Assembly: GCA_021229015.1 (NCBI GenBank)
Contig: CM037785.1
Span: 41,598,766-41,662,765 of the forward strand
Direction of reading: 5' to 3'
DNA: 64,000 bases
DNA from: Solen grandis
Lineage: Eukaryota > Mollusca > Bivalvia > Adapedonta > Solenidae
Positions 24,255 to 35,245 of this stretch are shown piece after piece; the stretch's first letter is position 1, and each line of letters begins with the position of its first letter. The translations under genes and the position numbers were made by a program. The notes under the pieces are model-generated. The model was not told the DNA's origin. It was given only the letters and a program-made list of their open reading frames with translations, and made no database searches.

Positions 24255-24695
24255 AATGATGTGATGGATTTGTTTGGAGACTGTGATTTTTAACCGAGTG
24301 ATGGATTTGTTTGAAGACTGTGATTATTTTAAATGATGTGATGGATTTGTTTGAAGACTGTGATATTAACCAAGTGATGGATTTGTTTGAAGACTGTGAT
24401 TATTTTAAATGATGTGATGGATTTGTTTGAAGACTGTGATATTAACCAAGTGATGGATTTGTTTGGAGACTAATTTTTTTAAATGATGTGATGGATTTGT
24501 TGAGAAACTGTGATCTTTCAATGAAGTGATGGATTTGTTTGAAGACTGTGATTTTTAATCAAGTGATGGATTTGTTTGAAGACTGTGATTTTTTATATGA
24601 AGTGATGGATTTGTTAAGAAACTGATATTTTTTTTATTGAAGTGTTGGATTTGTGTGAAGACTGACTTTAAATGAAGTGATGGATTTGTTTTAAA
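24255..24695 (+). repeat. 39-bp tandem array, right part
   Basis: About 11 more diverged units of the array that ends at 22021, with several indels (for example GATATTAACCAAG variants). The higher divergence than on the left suggests older units or less homogenisation after the array was split. Confidence 0.8.
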
Positions 24696-24880
24696 GAATG
24701 CTTATGACCCTGATGTCATGGTTGAGTTCAAATATGGCTTAAATCAGCTGATTAAGTCAGGAGTTAAGCACTTTTTAATATTTAAGATGCCAGTTTTCAC
24801 CATGCTTACATTCAAGCAACGTCATTTCTGAAATAATCTTTTTCTAACTTGTCAAAAATGTTAATGGCTAAGTTTGATTA

Positions 24881-25133
24881 GAGCTGGGTCGATTTAATCG
24901 ATGCATTGATATATCGCGATTTTTTGCTGACGATACAGAATCGTGGTTCTTACCCAAAGTATTGTTTCTCAAACAATACTTAAATAGACAAAATATGCCA
25001 CAAATGTGTTAGTGTTGAAGCAGGATAATTGATTATGACACTTGTAATGCAGCTTATTTCTATTTCCACGTCATTGCTGCCTTTTCTTGACTAGATGCTT
25101 GCTAGACTAGGTTTCAAAATAAGATTTTATATA

Positions 25134-25176
<43 letters not shown>

Positions 25177-25377
25177 GGTATTCATTTTTTTCTATATTTT
25201 TCATATGCTATAGTGGCATAGCAAAATGGATGCAGAAATTTATTTTCTGCAGAAAAGTTTTAGTTGACTATGTTAAAACAGTAAACTACATTGTTATATG
25301 TTATCAAATATCGTGATAGTGTATCGTATCGGGACCTACAGAATCGTGATACATCATGATACTTACCCAGCCTTAAA
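24881..25377. mobile_element. hAT-type MITE with (TA)n core
   Basis: TTTGATTA at 24873-24880 and again at 25378-25385 is an 8-bp target duplication. Ends GAGCTGGGTCGAT and ACCCAGCCTTAAA are imperfect inverted repeats. ATCGTGAT/ATCACGAT-type motifs are mirrored inside, and a TA dinucleotide run lies at about 25136-25170. No ORF. Confidence 0.65.
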
Positions 25378-25385
25378 TTTGATTA

Positions 25386-28080
25386 TGACTGACATTTGCT
25401 GATAAGGTCAGGAGTTCTGGCCCTTTAATTGTTGACTACTGTTTACAATCTAGGGAAAACAATTTTTATATAATTTTCCACACGCTGTCCTGACAATTTT
25501 TCAAACTTGATCAGATGTTGGTCTTGATATCTCGATTAAGTTGGAATTTTGTAACAGCATGGTTAGTCATCAGTTTGATGATTTAGGGCCATCATGGACC
25601 TCTTATTTTATTTGTAGAGATGGATTTGCTTGAAGACTGTGACTTTTTTTAAAGTTTAAGATTAAAATGTCAGGCTCCAACTTAAGATTGAAATGTTGGG
25701 CTCAAACACAATGCAATTTACTGAAAATATTTTATGTAAATGACAATGTGAAATTGTGAACTGCAGTTGTGTTGAGTGCTTGAATTATATTGACTGGTTG
25801 AAGACAGTGAATTAATTTAAGATTTATTGGGCACCCACACTATATTAGATATAAATGACAATGTGAAATAGTTGATTGAATAAAATGTGAAATACAGTAG
25901 TTAAGTGCTTGATTTTTATTGATTTCTTTTAAGAATTTATTACTGTCCCATAAATGGAGAAATATTTAATGGGATAAAAAGACAAGAAAAAAAATAATTG
26001 TGAACAATTGCACAATGTCAGTGCAAAACAAACTTAATGTTTGGATTTTTGTGAAACGTTTGACATGATATTAGCTGTTGTGTTGGAAGTGATTGATTTG
26101 CTATTAGAGACAGTGACCTTTTCCATGTTTACAGATATGTCTGGTACCTCCACCATACATGTTGTCTACATACATAAAATAGCAATAACAATTTGAATTT
26201 GTCATTGTATCAATAAATTTTCATATTACAGTTAAGCAATATTATACTCTTTATCACGTAAGGAAAAGTAACCTATGTGTTATTCTTTGTTTTTCAATTT
26301 GGGAATATACAGTACAGTTCCAACATCATATTTCCCATCTCTTGGCGACCTTCTTCTAAGGTAAATTCAGGGTAGGGTACTTTCCTATGAATGGCATAAA
26401 GGTAGAATTCTCATTTTCTTCAACCCTAAACACAATAAACTGTGTATCTTTTTGGTAATAAAGTTTTTACTTTTGAATTATCAAAATATTTTTTCATGTA
26501 ATGATTAATTGAAGCCGATTAATTTAAGAAGAATTTCTGTAACATTGAATGAAAATTAAATAACCATAATGGTTTAAAAACAGCAAGTTTTGCCCACTTT
26601 GGACCGGCATTAACCTATACCTTTAAAGATTGTGGCCTATAATAGTTTATAGGACATCACGTAGGAACTATGGATAAGCAATTGGACTACAGAAAAATTT
26701 ACAGATAGATATATGCTGACAGGGGTTAACTTAAAATTTTTTTTTTTCGATTACCAGTCAACGCAGGGACATTATTTTTATGCTTTTGTGTAAGTAATTG
26801 AATAAACTTTAAAATGATGTATTACATGATATTATTTTTGAAGTTTTTCATTTTTCCTCCGACCTCCCTACCAATGACATAAGATTAAGAAGTTTATTAA
26901 ATTACCTTGCACAGGGCTCAGCAAGTCAGGAAAGTGTACATACAAATATCAACCGAAAGGGTGCACAAGCATTGTAAATTAATCAATCAATTTCAAATTA
27001 TTACCACGCCTCAAGTTGCAAACCTTGAACCCTCATTAAAAGAACGATAAACAACATCGGATTTCGCTTCTACCAAGTGCACATGGCTGTCAAAATTTCC
27101 CGCCATATTGGATTTTCTTCGAAACCAAAAGTACTCGCGCCAGTCTAAAACTGTGCAATAAATACAGAGTTTATTACGATGACAATGAATTAAATGCAAA
27201 ATACGACCAATGATGTATCAAAATATGAGATTTCATATCTTCAAACGTAACACATACTTTTACAAACGTATTTCTTTCCCTGCACAGTTCATCGCCTCTT
27301 TATAGTTACACAGTTTATTTCGCGGCGCTTCCGTTATCAAGCGGATACATAAAGAGGGTTTATCCTACTCGTGGAGGTCATCTTGAAAGGCAAATGCAAT
27401 AGATTTTTATGTGAAATGCATAGAAGCAGAAATTTCATTTTCTTATAATTTCATTATTTCTGCTCAAAATGTATGTATACACCATTAACAAGTCCTTGAA
27501 ATTCATATTTTTAGGATGAAATATCCCTATCTATGCACAAAAGATAACAAACAGAACAGAAAGAAAGTATAAGATCATCCTCAAAAACAAATAAACAGTG
27601 TAACTTCTTTGGTTATAAAGTTTTTACCTTTAAATTTATCAAAATATTAATTTTATTTTTTAAATGAATAATTAAAGCGGTTCAATTTCACATAAATATA
27701 GTTATATAAATATAGTATAGTTTGTTTAAACATATTTATTGATCAAATCACAGGTATTTGACACTCATTTAAAAATATCTCTCTATATATAGCCTAATAG
27801 ATATATTTAGTGAGTGCATTTGAAATTAGAAAAATCCGAAGTCTAATCGTTTAAACAACGTTATATTAACTTCAATTTTCTTTAGATATTTATACATTTG
27901 ATGTTTGTAACTTTAATTATGACAAACTAGCTACCCTGTCAATTCCAACTGTTTCTGATTTGATACTTTGCTTTTCTTGTATCACCTAATGGTTTTACCA
28001 CATTTCTTTATATGAAATACATGCAGATATGCCTGAGCGACACTGTCTGCAAGTCATATTCTGTCCTTACATTTTGCTCT
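25386..28080. other. Largely non-genic sequence with a diverged direct repeat
   Basis: About 90 bp at 26440-26525 (AATAAAGTTTTTACTTTTGAA...) is repeated with divergence at 27595-27690. A possible minus-strand first exon at 27024-27106 is listed separately. Otherwise nothing recognised. Confidence 0.4.
27024..27106 (-). CDS. Possible first coding exon, unknown protein
   Basis: On the minus strand ATGGCGGGA at 27106 has a G at +4. About 27 codons (MAGNFDSHVHLVEAKSDVVY...) run to a possible donor AAG|GTTTGC at 27023. The preceding sequence has a few CpG-containing motifs. The peptide is not recognised and no downstream exon on the minus strand was found between 15 and 27 kb. It may simply be a random open frame. 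Confidence 0.2.
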
Positions 28081-28165
28081 CTCTCTTCTTCTTCTTTTTC
28101 CCCCAAACTTTCAAATTGGCGCTGGTTATCTTTAACGAGATATCCCCACGTCTAATTTGTCATAT
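28081..28165 (+). repeat. Segment duplicated upstream of HES copy 1
   Basis: The 60-odd bases around CTTTCAAATTGGCGCTGG and TTATCTTTAACGAGATAT recur at 32160-32232 in the same orientation, just outside the left HES arm. A weaker inverted match lies near 41925-41975. The two direct copies bracket the DIRS-like segment. Confidence 0.7.
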
Positions 28166-28597
28166 ATATTATTGGAGTATAATCAGACTCCGACCGCGCC
28201 CCACGGCATTTTGCGCAGACACCGGGATTTGTTTTGTTTTTTAAATATTTTCCGAAAGGCCATATTTAGTAAAAAATATATTAAGACAAAATAACTGGTG
28301 TTGCACGCAACACATGCATGAGGCTAATAATGTATGTATATTTTGAAATATAGAACTTTGCTCCAAAAGGTTTGTGAGATAGTATATTGGCCAGTTTAGG
28401 ACCAGAAAGCATATTATCATTCTAAAGTTGTTTAATTCCTTTAATAGTAGGATTAAGCTAAGCTACCTGTAATTAAGCTGATGGTTAATCCTTATTTCAT
28501 CCACACAAAACTCCTTTAGGGCTCACACATAGAGATGACGCAGCTATCGGCAGCCAGTGGTCATATTTAAGGGTATGAGTAGAGGATAATGTTTTCA

Positions 28598-29476
28598 AAA
28601 AATTGAAACTTTGGGAGGTTGAGGGTTGGGTGTGTGAGGAGTGCTTACAGTGCTTCTTTTGTGCTTTTGGCGGTGTGTGTGTGGAGCACCCTGGGCCTGC
28701 CAGTCGAGGCGTTTGCCTAAAAAAGGTTTCTTGGTAGTTAGTTGATGTTTGCTTTCCTTCAATTGTTTAAGATCTTCATCCAGTTTGTCACCATAAAGAA
28801 GTTTTGTTGATGCTTCAGCTTTACACAACAACTTGAACATTGCCTGGAGTTCCCCTTTTAATCTGCTCTCTAAGCACCTGTGACGTAGTTGTAATTGCAC
28901 TCGACAGTAGCTTGGACGCGTCCACCACCAGTTCTTTTACTATGTTGGGCTGCCGTCACTGTTGAGTTGTTCCTTGCCTTAGGATAGGAACTAGCGTTGT
29001 AGCGTAGTTCTTCTGTGCTTTTTGTAACAGAAAGTCCCTAGACTTAACGTACACTGGGCTGTAATTGTCGCCACAGTGGTTCGTTAACAGGTGGAACTCG
29101 TAAATTGTCGATATTGCTTTTTATATTTATTTAATAGTTCATTGATTTTTTCAGCCTTTGTTTGAGATTTAAGTCGCTAGCTTATGGCATTCCCAGTCTC
29201 CACTCCATCTTCGAAAAATTCCACCAGTGAAAAATCGTCTCCGTCCCCATCGGGTGCCTCTTGTTCATAAAAGTAATGCGATACGCTTACCTGCGAATCC
29301 GAGTCTATTTCATCCCTAACGCATAGCTTTTTGGGGCTCCTATCTGCCCGGGGACTTAGAGCCGTCACTGGCCTCTGTAACGAGGTCACTTCTGCTCGTA
29401 TTTCACTGAGGGACTCCGACAAGCTCTTGATTGCAGACAGCAAACCCTGCATTTGCTCCGTCTGCGGAGTGCCCAT
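28598..29476 (-). pseudogene. Decayed DIRS-like retrotransposon gag (ORF1)
   Basis: Read on the minus strand from 29476, an acidic N-terminus (MGTPQTEQMQGLLSAIKSL..., 99 codons) ends at a TAG. Further frames then resemble the gag-like ORF1 of DIRS elements: VPPVNEPLWRQLQPSV, SRDFLLQKAQKNYATTLVPI, VKELVVDASKLLSS and finally LLYGDKLDEDLKQL with a Lys/Pro/His-rich end (KKPFLGKRLDWQ). The order of these blocks matches my recollection of the family. At least two frame changes and two stops break it. Capsid or RNA binding would be the ancestral role. It is a recall-based call, not a database hit. Confidence 0.55.
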
Positions 29477-29629
29477 TTGATAAAAAAAGATTTAGTCGTG
29501 ACCGTCCCAAGCTTGGGCTGTCCCCCGATATCTTTCGTAATATAACAGGTTATATATCCATAATTTATTAAACTTATCAAAAATTGTCTAGGTAACAAGG
29601 ACTTTATTACTCACGGTTTGCCGATAAAT

Positions 29630-31480
29630 ATCGTGCAACGTCCGCGATATGCGGACAATAGTATATTACGAATGTAATGTACGGACATATTTGTATTATA
29701 TCCGTACAAATTACTTAACGTCCGCTTCGTGCGGACAAATGTCATGTCATAACGTTCGGGATAGAGGCTCAATTTCCTTGCGTGCGGACAAATATCGTAT
29801 ACCGTCCGTGATGTGCGGACAAATATCGTATACAGTCCGTGATGTGCGGACAAATATCGTATACAGTCCGTGATGTGCGGACAAATATCGTATACCGTCC
29901 GTGATGTGCGGACAAATATCGTATAACGTCCGTGATGTGCGGACAAATATCGTATACAGTCCGTGATGTGCGGACAAATATCGTATACCATCCGTGATGT
30001 GCGAAAAATCTCATAAACGTCTGTTGTGGGAGGAAAAATTTCATAACGTCCGTAGTGTGCTGAAAAATATTGTGTAACATCCGTAGTGTGCTGACAAATA
30101 TTGTGTAACGTCCGTTATGTGCGGACAGATATTGAATAACGTCCGTGGTGTGCAGACAAACATTGAATAACGTCCGTTATGTGCAGACAAATATTGAAAA
30201 ACGTCCGTTATGTGCTGACTAGTATTGTGTAACGTTCGTAGTGTGCTGACAAATATTGTGTGACGTCCGTTGTGTGCTGACAAATATTGTGTAACGTTCG
30301 TAGTGTGCTGACAAATATTGTGTAACGTCCGTAGTGTGCTGACAAATATTGTGTAACGTCCGTAGTGTGCTGACAAATATTGTGTAATGTCCGTAGTGTG
30401 CTGACAAATATTGTGTAAGTTCGTAGTGTACTGACAAATATTGTGTAACGTTCGTAGTGTGCGGACAAATATTGTGTAACGTCCGTAGTGTGCTGACAAA
30501 TATTGAATAACGTCCGTTATGTGCTGACAAATATTGTGTAACGTCCGTTATGTGCTGACAAATATTGTGTGACGTCCGTTGTGTGCTGACAAATATTGTG
30601 TAACGTTCGTAGTGTAATGACAAATATTGTGTAACGTCCGTAGTGTGCTGACAAATATTGAATAACGTCCGTTATGTGCTGACAAATATTGAATAACGTC
30701 CGTTATGTGCTGACTAATATTGTGTAACGTCCGATGTGTGCTGACAAATATTGTGTAACGTCCGTTGTGTGCTGACAAATATTGCGTAACGTCCGTAGTG
30801 TGCTGACAAATATTGCGTAACGTCCGTTATGTGCTGACTAATATTGTGTAACGTTCGTAGGGTGCTGACTAATATTGTGTAACGTTCGTAGTGTGCTGAC
30901 GAATATTGTATAACGATCGTAGTGTGCTGACAAATATTGTATAACGTCCGTTATGTGCAGATAAATATTGAATAACGTCCGTTATGTGCTGACTAATATT
31001 GTGTAACGTTCGTAGTGTGCTGACAAATATTGTGTAACGTCCGTTGTGTGCTGACAAATATTGTGTAACGTCCGTTGTGTGCTGACAAATATTGTGTAAG
31101 TCCGTTGTGTGCGGACAAATATTGTGTAACATCCGTAGTGTGCTGACAAATATTGCGTAACGTCCGTTATGTGCGGACAAATATTGTGTAACATCCGTAG
31201 TGTGCTGAAAAATATTGCGTAACGTCCGTTGTGTGCGGACAAATATTGTGTAACATCCGTTATGTGCGGACAAATATTGTGTAACATCCGTAGTGTGCTG
31301 AAAAATAATGCGTAACGTCCGTTGTGTGCGGACAAATATTGAATAAAGACTCTGGTGTGTGGAAAAACATTAATAACGCTCGTGATGTGCGGAAAATATT
31401 GAATAACATCCGTGGTGTGCGAACGGACAATAGATAACGTCTCTGGTGAGGACGAACAATTAATTACGTCTGTGCAGACA
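29630..31480. repeat. 31-bp satellite array, about 60 units
   Basis: Unit approximately GTCCGTGATGTGCGGAC plus AAATATCGTATACC, period 31 measured between 29804 and 29835. GTCCG...CGGAC within each unit is an inverted repeat, so single strands can form hairpins. The first part (about 29780-30000) has GCGGAC/ATCGTATAC units and the rest mostly GCTGAC/ATTGTGTAAC variants. Because 31 is not a multiple of 3, long frames on the minus strand show a 31-residue periodicity; they are not genes. Confidence 0.9.
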
Positions 31481-31742
31481 AAAACTATTTAAATGTATTG
31501 AAATTAACATACCTGTATTCAAATTTAGTCTCAACTACTATGTTATTATCCCAACAAAATGAAAGAGAACCACTGCAAACTTTTAGGTATAACTTATTTC
31601 AGACACTTTTAATTAATCACATAAGACAGGCCAAAAACCACTTGTTGACCGTAGCTGCTGATGCCTCGTTATGACCACTGGCTGCTGATAGCTGCGTCAT
31701 CTCTGTGGGGCCCATTGAGGAGTTTATGTGTGAGATGAAATG

Positions 31743-32179
31743 TTTTGTTTGTTGGATATTGTTATGGACCAAGCAGACCACACATCCAGACCAAGGCCAG
31801 ACATCCACTGGCAAGATAAGTTAAAAAGAAGGAAACTTGTCTATGAACGAGTTATTGAAAAGAAGACATTTTCTCTTGGTATGCCCAGGGTATCTATATA
31901 TAGTATTAAGAGACCCTGGTATATGCCTAAATGTAAGGAGTTTTTATTTTTATTTAAATGTAATTTTTATTTAATAAATATAATTTGTGGTATAGACAAG
32001 CACCCACTCCCGACCTTCTATGGGAATCCGACTTCATCTATTTCTACAATATTTAATTGTTGGTGATTATGGACAATGAGAAAAAAGAAAGAAAATGACA
32101 ATAATGTTGAGTTGGTATGTTTTTTTTTTTGTTTTTGTTATTTTTGCTTTCCCTTTTCTTTTTCTTTTTTTTTTCCCTC
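31743..32179. other. Unassigned sequence left of the HES duplication
   Basis: A 108-codon plus frame at 31740-32066 starts within the inverted arm (ADHTSRPRPDIHWQDKLKRR...). It is not recognised and has no splice support. A T-run lies at about 32120-32175. Confidence 0.35.
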
Positions 32180-32327
32180 AAAACTTTCAAATTGGCGCGG
32201 TTATCTTTAACGAGATATGCTCATGTCTACTTTGTCATAAAGTGACATTTAATTTTATTGAATAATTACTCGCCAATTAATTAATTACAATCACACGGTT
32301 CAGCGGTGCCATGAGCTGGACAGTGTC

Positions 32328-32342
32328 TGGTCAACCTGACCA
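32328..32342. promoter_or_regulatory. ERE-like palindrome upstream of HES copy 1
   Basis: TGGTCAACCTGACCA is a perfect inverted repeat with a 3-base spacer; its core GGTCAnnnTGACC is the nuclear-receptor (oestrogen-response-element) arrangement. It lies about 210 bp upstream of the TATA box and is conserved in the other copy. Binding is inferred only. Confidence 0.45.
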
Positions 32343-32554
32343 TTAATGATGGACGTTAATTGTTTTCTTATCAATTGCCAAAGTACTCAAATTGATTTCG
32401 CACTTCCGCGGCAGGGATAATATGGCACACTTCTGATTGCAAGTTCCTTAATTAGATAATACAATACATTGAGTTGTATTGTAGTTACTTAATTAGAGAA
32501 CTACTGCCTCTGAGTAATTAATCACACACGTTCTGATGACAATTTGTCGAAGGA

Positions 32555-32560
32555 TATAAA
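32555..32560 (+). promoter_or_regulatory. TATA box of HES copy 1
   Basis: TATAAA within GGATATAAAG, conserved in both copies, about 200 bp before the ATG. A start around 32585-32590 (CAGTCAGAACAG) would give a 5' leader of about 165 bases. Confidence 0.6.
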
Positions 32561-32751
32561 GTTCGAATCCTGAATTAGGCCAGTCAGAACAGTTTCATCT
32601 TTGAACTGACACAACTGTCACATACATTGCAGATAAATATATATCTAGCAAGTCTTTATCTGGATTACTTCATTTAAGTGAATTGAGCTGTACGTGTGTT
32701 TGAGTCAATTAGTTATCATAGTGATTACATTAACTAAATAACCGAATAATC

Positions 32752-33634
32752 ATGAAGGAAACTACAAAGATGTCCAGTGTTCGTGATTCTCCATATGAAG
32801 TGTCCTCCTATTTAAGAAAGGTAAGTTTTATTTCATGTAATTTCTATGGAAACTGTTGTAAGAATATTCTTATGTATGCACATGTTGTACATACTTGATA
32901 AATGTTACAGTTCATCTGTGACTTACGAGTTATGGATACGTGACAGAGCATGAAAATATTTTTTAAGATGATGGTAGATATCATATAATGTCAGGTTCTA
33001 TTAAATTCACCATCCTGCGTCAATGTTACAACAGTTACTACTTATCGGTGATTACCGCCTCGCGAAGAGTACTTGTTATTAAACTGAATGTATTCCATTG
33101 TGAAAATCCCAGAATTTGGATGTTATTTAGACTCACCCTGACATAACACGAATATGATAAAGTAGCAAAGTGCGTATAGCTATGCTAAAAAAGCATAATA
33201 AAGCTTTTATCATCTTTTATTTTCATTATTATTATTAGAAGCAATGTTTAAATGCACCAAACTTCGTCTCTTTGACATGCGCTGTCTGTCCGTTTATCTA
33301 TAAGTGTGTGCACGATTTTTTTTTCATTCATGGACAGTTGATTTAAAGTCAAATTTCGGTTAAAGTTAGCTAGTATTTAGGTGAACAGTTATTCATTTTG
33401 AGCTGGTCAGTCGGAAGCAAGAGCTACACTATTATAATGATATAAGTTATCAAAAACAAAGATGGTATTGACAAATACGTTCTTCACTTGCACTTGTTTA
33501 TTTGTAACGTGGCCGTTCCAGATCCGGAAGCCGATGGTGGAGAAGCGACGCCGTGAGAGGATGAACAGGAGCATAGACCAGCTGGCGGATCTTATCGCGG
33601 ATACCATCAAACAACAGGTACGTCAAAGGAAGCA

Positions 33635-33667
<33 letters not shown>

Positions 33668-34682
33668 ATATTCTAGAGATGATATTTCTATCAAGAAATA
33701 AATATGATTAACTGGTTGTTTATTTATTAAATCCATTCGTTTGTAGGTCCTCTCGCCTGCATGTTTTATTTTATATGATATTAAGATAGAGGACATCAAA
33801 ACATCTTTCCAAGTCCTGTAAAGTAAACATTATTCTAAGTTATTGACATTCCTCGTCTCCCGCTCTCTCTCCCTCTCTCGTTCCGCTAACTATCAGTATT
33901 CTAGTGATCGATTATTGGATCCCAAAAATTCACAGCTTAAAACTGAAACTTAAGACTCCCAATGATGTACACTATTTTAAATATGATCTATTTGCAAGTT
34001 TCAATTCATGAATATAATGACGTCATGAAATAAAAAACGTCTCTTTCATTTTTAGGCAGCACCAATGACCCGTATCGACAAGGCTGACATTCTGGAGTTC
34101 GCTGTTACTCACTTGCAACAGCTTCAACAGCAGAAAAAGCCCGTTTCCATGGAAACCAACACATCCGCCTACTCTTCTGGATTTAAGGACTGCGCCAGAG
34201 AGACTGTCAACTTCCTTCTAAATAATAGGCTTGCAGACGACAACGTGACCAGTAACCTCAGTAACCATCTGCACGGCGTGTACCTTCTACAGTCCAGACA
34301 GATTTCCAGTGCCCATGGCAACAATAGAGGACCAGCGCTGTCAACTCCACTACAAAGGACAAGACGAACCACCTTACCGAACACGCCACTACAATTTCCG
34401 GAGTGTTCGCCTATCAGCCAATTTCAGCAGACGACATCCTCTCCTTACTCTCCTGTCGGACATTTTAATGCGTCCACGAGCGCTCTCTCCTTGACGACTG
34501 TGATGAGTGTGATAGACCACAATTCAACGGGGTCGGATTCAGACAGAAGCATGAAATCCATGAGTGACGTCACCGACGACAGCCGAGAGACCTCATGTGA
34601 TTCTGGAGTGGTCAGCATCGGAACCGGAAGTGACAGCACGATAGGTCACGTGATCACGGATTCTATGTGGAGGCCATGGTAA
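32752..34682 (+). CDS. HES: HES-family bHLH-Orange transcriptional repressor, copy 1
   Basis: Three exons, 32752-32820, 33522-33617 and 34056-34682, phase-0 GT-AG junctions, 263 residues. The basic region IRKPMVEKRRRERMN (24-38) has the family proline at 27. Helix 1 and the loop run SIDQLADLI...IKQQ, and helix 2 lies in TRIDKADILEFAVTHLQQL (60-78). The Orange domain covers about 94-131 (GFKDCARETVNFLL). A Ser/Asp-rich tail ends in WRPW (260-263), the Groucho/TLE-binding tetrapeptide. Introns before the basic region and in the loop are typical of HES genes. Known role: nuclear, DNA-bound dimeric repressor, often a Notch target. I saw no clear Su(H) site (GTGGGAA) in the 350 bp upstream. AATAAA at 35201 gives a 3' UTR of about 0.5 kb. 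Orthology to HES1 or HES4 is not resolved. Confidence 0.95.
33640..33670 (+). repeat. (CT)n microsatellite in HES intron 2
   Basis: A CT/TCTC run near the donor, mirrored by (GA)n at 40507-40539 in the other copy; a second pyrimidine patch at about 33857-33880 pairs with 40281-40315. Lengths differ between arms. Confidence 0.75.
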
Positions 34683-35200
34683 CACAAGTGAATTTTCTTG
34701 CAAATTCCCCATGCAATCAGCAGTTGGTATAATTTACCAACATATTTTGTTTTGATTGTTATGTTTTTTCTTGAGAATGTATGCATTTAAATGAGCCCCA
34801 TTATGAAAAGCGTGCAATATAAAAAGCTTGGTTGTTAATGCACCTAGTTTTATGCATGGTTTTCATGTCTTACCGTAGGCCATCTTTTGTTGTATGTATC
34901 CATCCTCTGCTCCGAGATGATGTGGGAAGATTTAGTTAAAGTAGTGCGTCCTTTTTATAGGAAAGATGTACGATGGCTTGCTTTTGGCATTGCTTTCTTG
35001 CGTTTGATTGTGTATTTACACAATCGGAACAACTCGGTCATCTATGACAAGCTCGTAAGAAAATGACGTTCTGAATGATTTGATTATTAAATTTGTTATG
35101 ATGACGTAATTAACCTGATTTGCGGAAACAAATGTGCTATGTTCCTGTAAACTGTATATTTTGTGTTAATAATGTATGTGTACAATCAAAGTATTTATTA

Positions 35201-35206
35201 AATAAA
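35201..35206 (+). terminator. Poly(A) signal of HES copy 1
   Basis: AATAAA in GTATTTATTAAATAAACATT, matched by AATAAA at 39006-39001 in the opposite copy. Confidence 0.6.
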
Positions 35207-35245
35207 CATTATACGACAATTTATGTATGAGTTGTCTATACAATA

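Larger units (their letters stand above)
28488..31742. mobile_element. Composite DIRS-like segment with inverted ends
   Basis: About 70 bp at 28488-28564 (GAGATGACGCAGCTATC, GCAGCCAGTGGTCAT) is repeated in inverted orientation at 31675-31742. The interior holds a decayed DIRS-like gag frame on the minus strand and a 31-bp satellite. DIRS retrotransposons do have inverted terminal repeats, but no reverse transcriptase or tyrosine recombinase was found, so this is at most a heavily deleted copy. Confidence 0.5.
32180..35245 (+). repeat. Left arm of the HES inverted duplication
   Basis: Matches the reverse complement of 38955-41975 through upstream sequence, three exons, both introns and the 3' untranslated region. 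Introns look roughly 90 % alike by eye and exons nearly identical. Paired landmarks: TATA 32555/41604, start codon 32752/41407, stop 34682/39495, poly(A) signal 35201/39006. Confidence 0.9.

Noticed and set aside
29611..31335. Several repetitive 'proteins' on the minus strand (SAHYGRYTIFV type)
   Set aside because: They arise from the 31-bp period read in three frames; unit variants, not selection on codons, explain them.
29630..31480. CRISPR-like regular repeats
   Set aside because: Units are head to tail without unique spacers, in a eukaryotic context; it is a satellite.
31740..32066. 108-codon ORF beside the DIRS-like segment
   Set aside because: No recognised domain, begins inside an inverted repeat arm, and lacks splice or promoter evidence.
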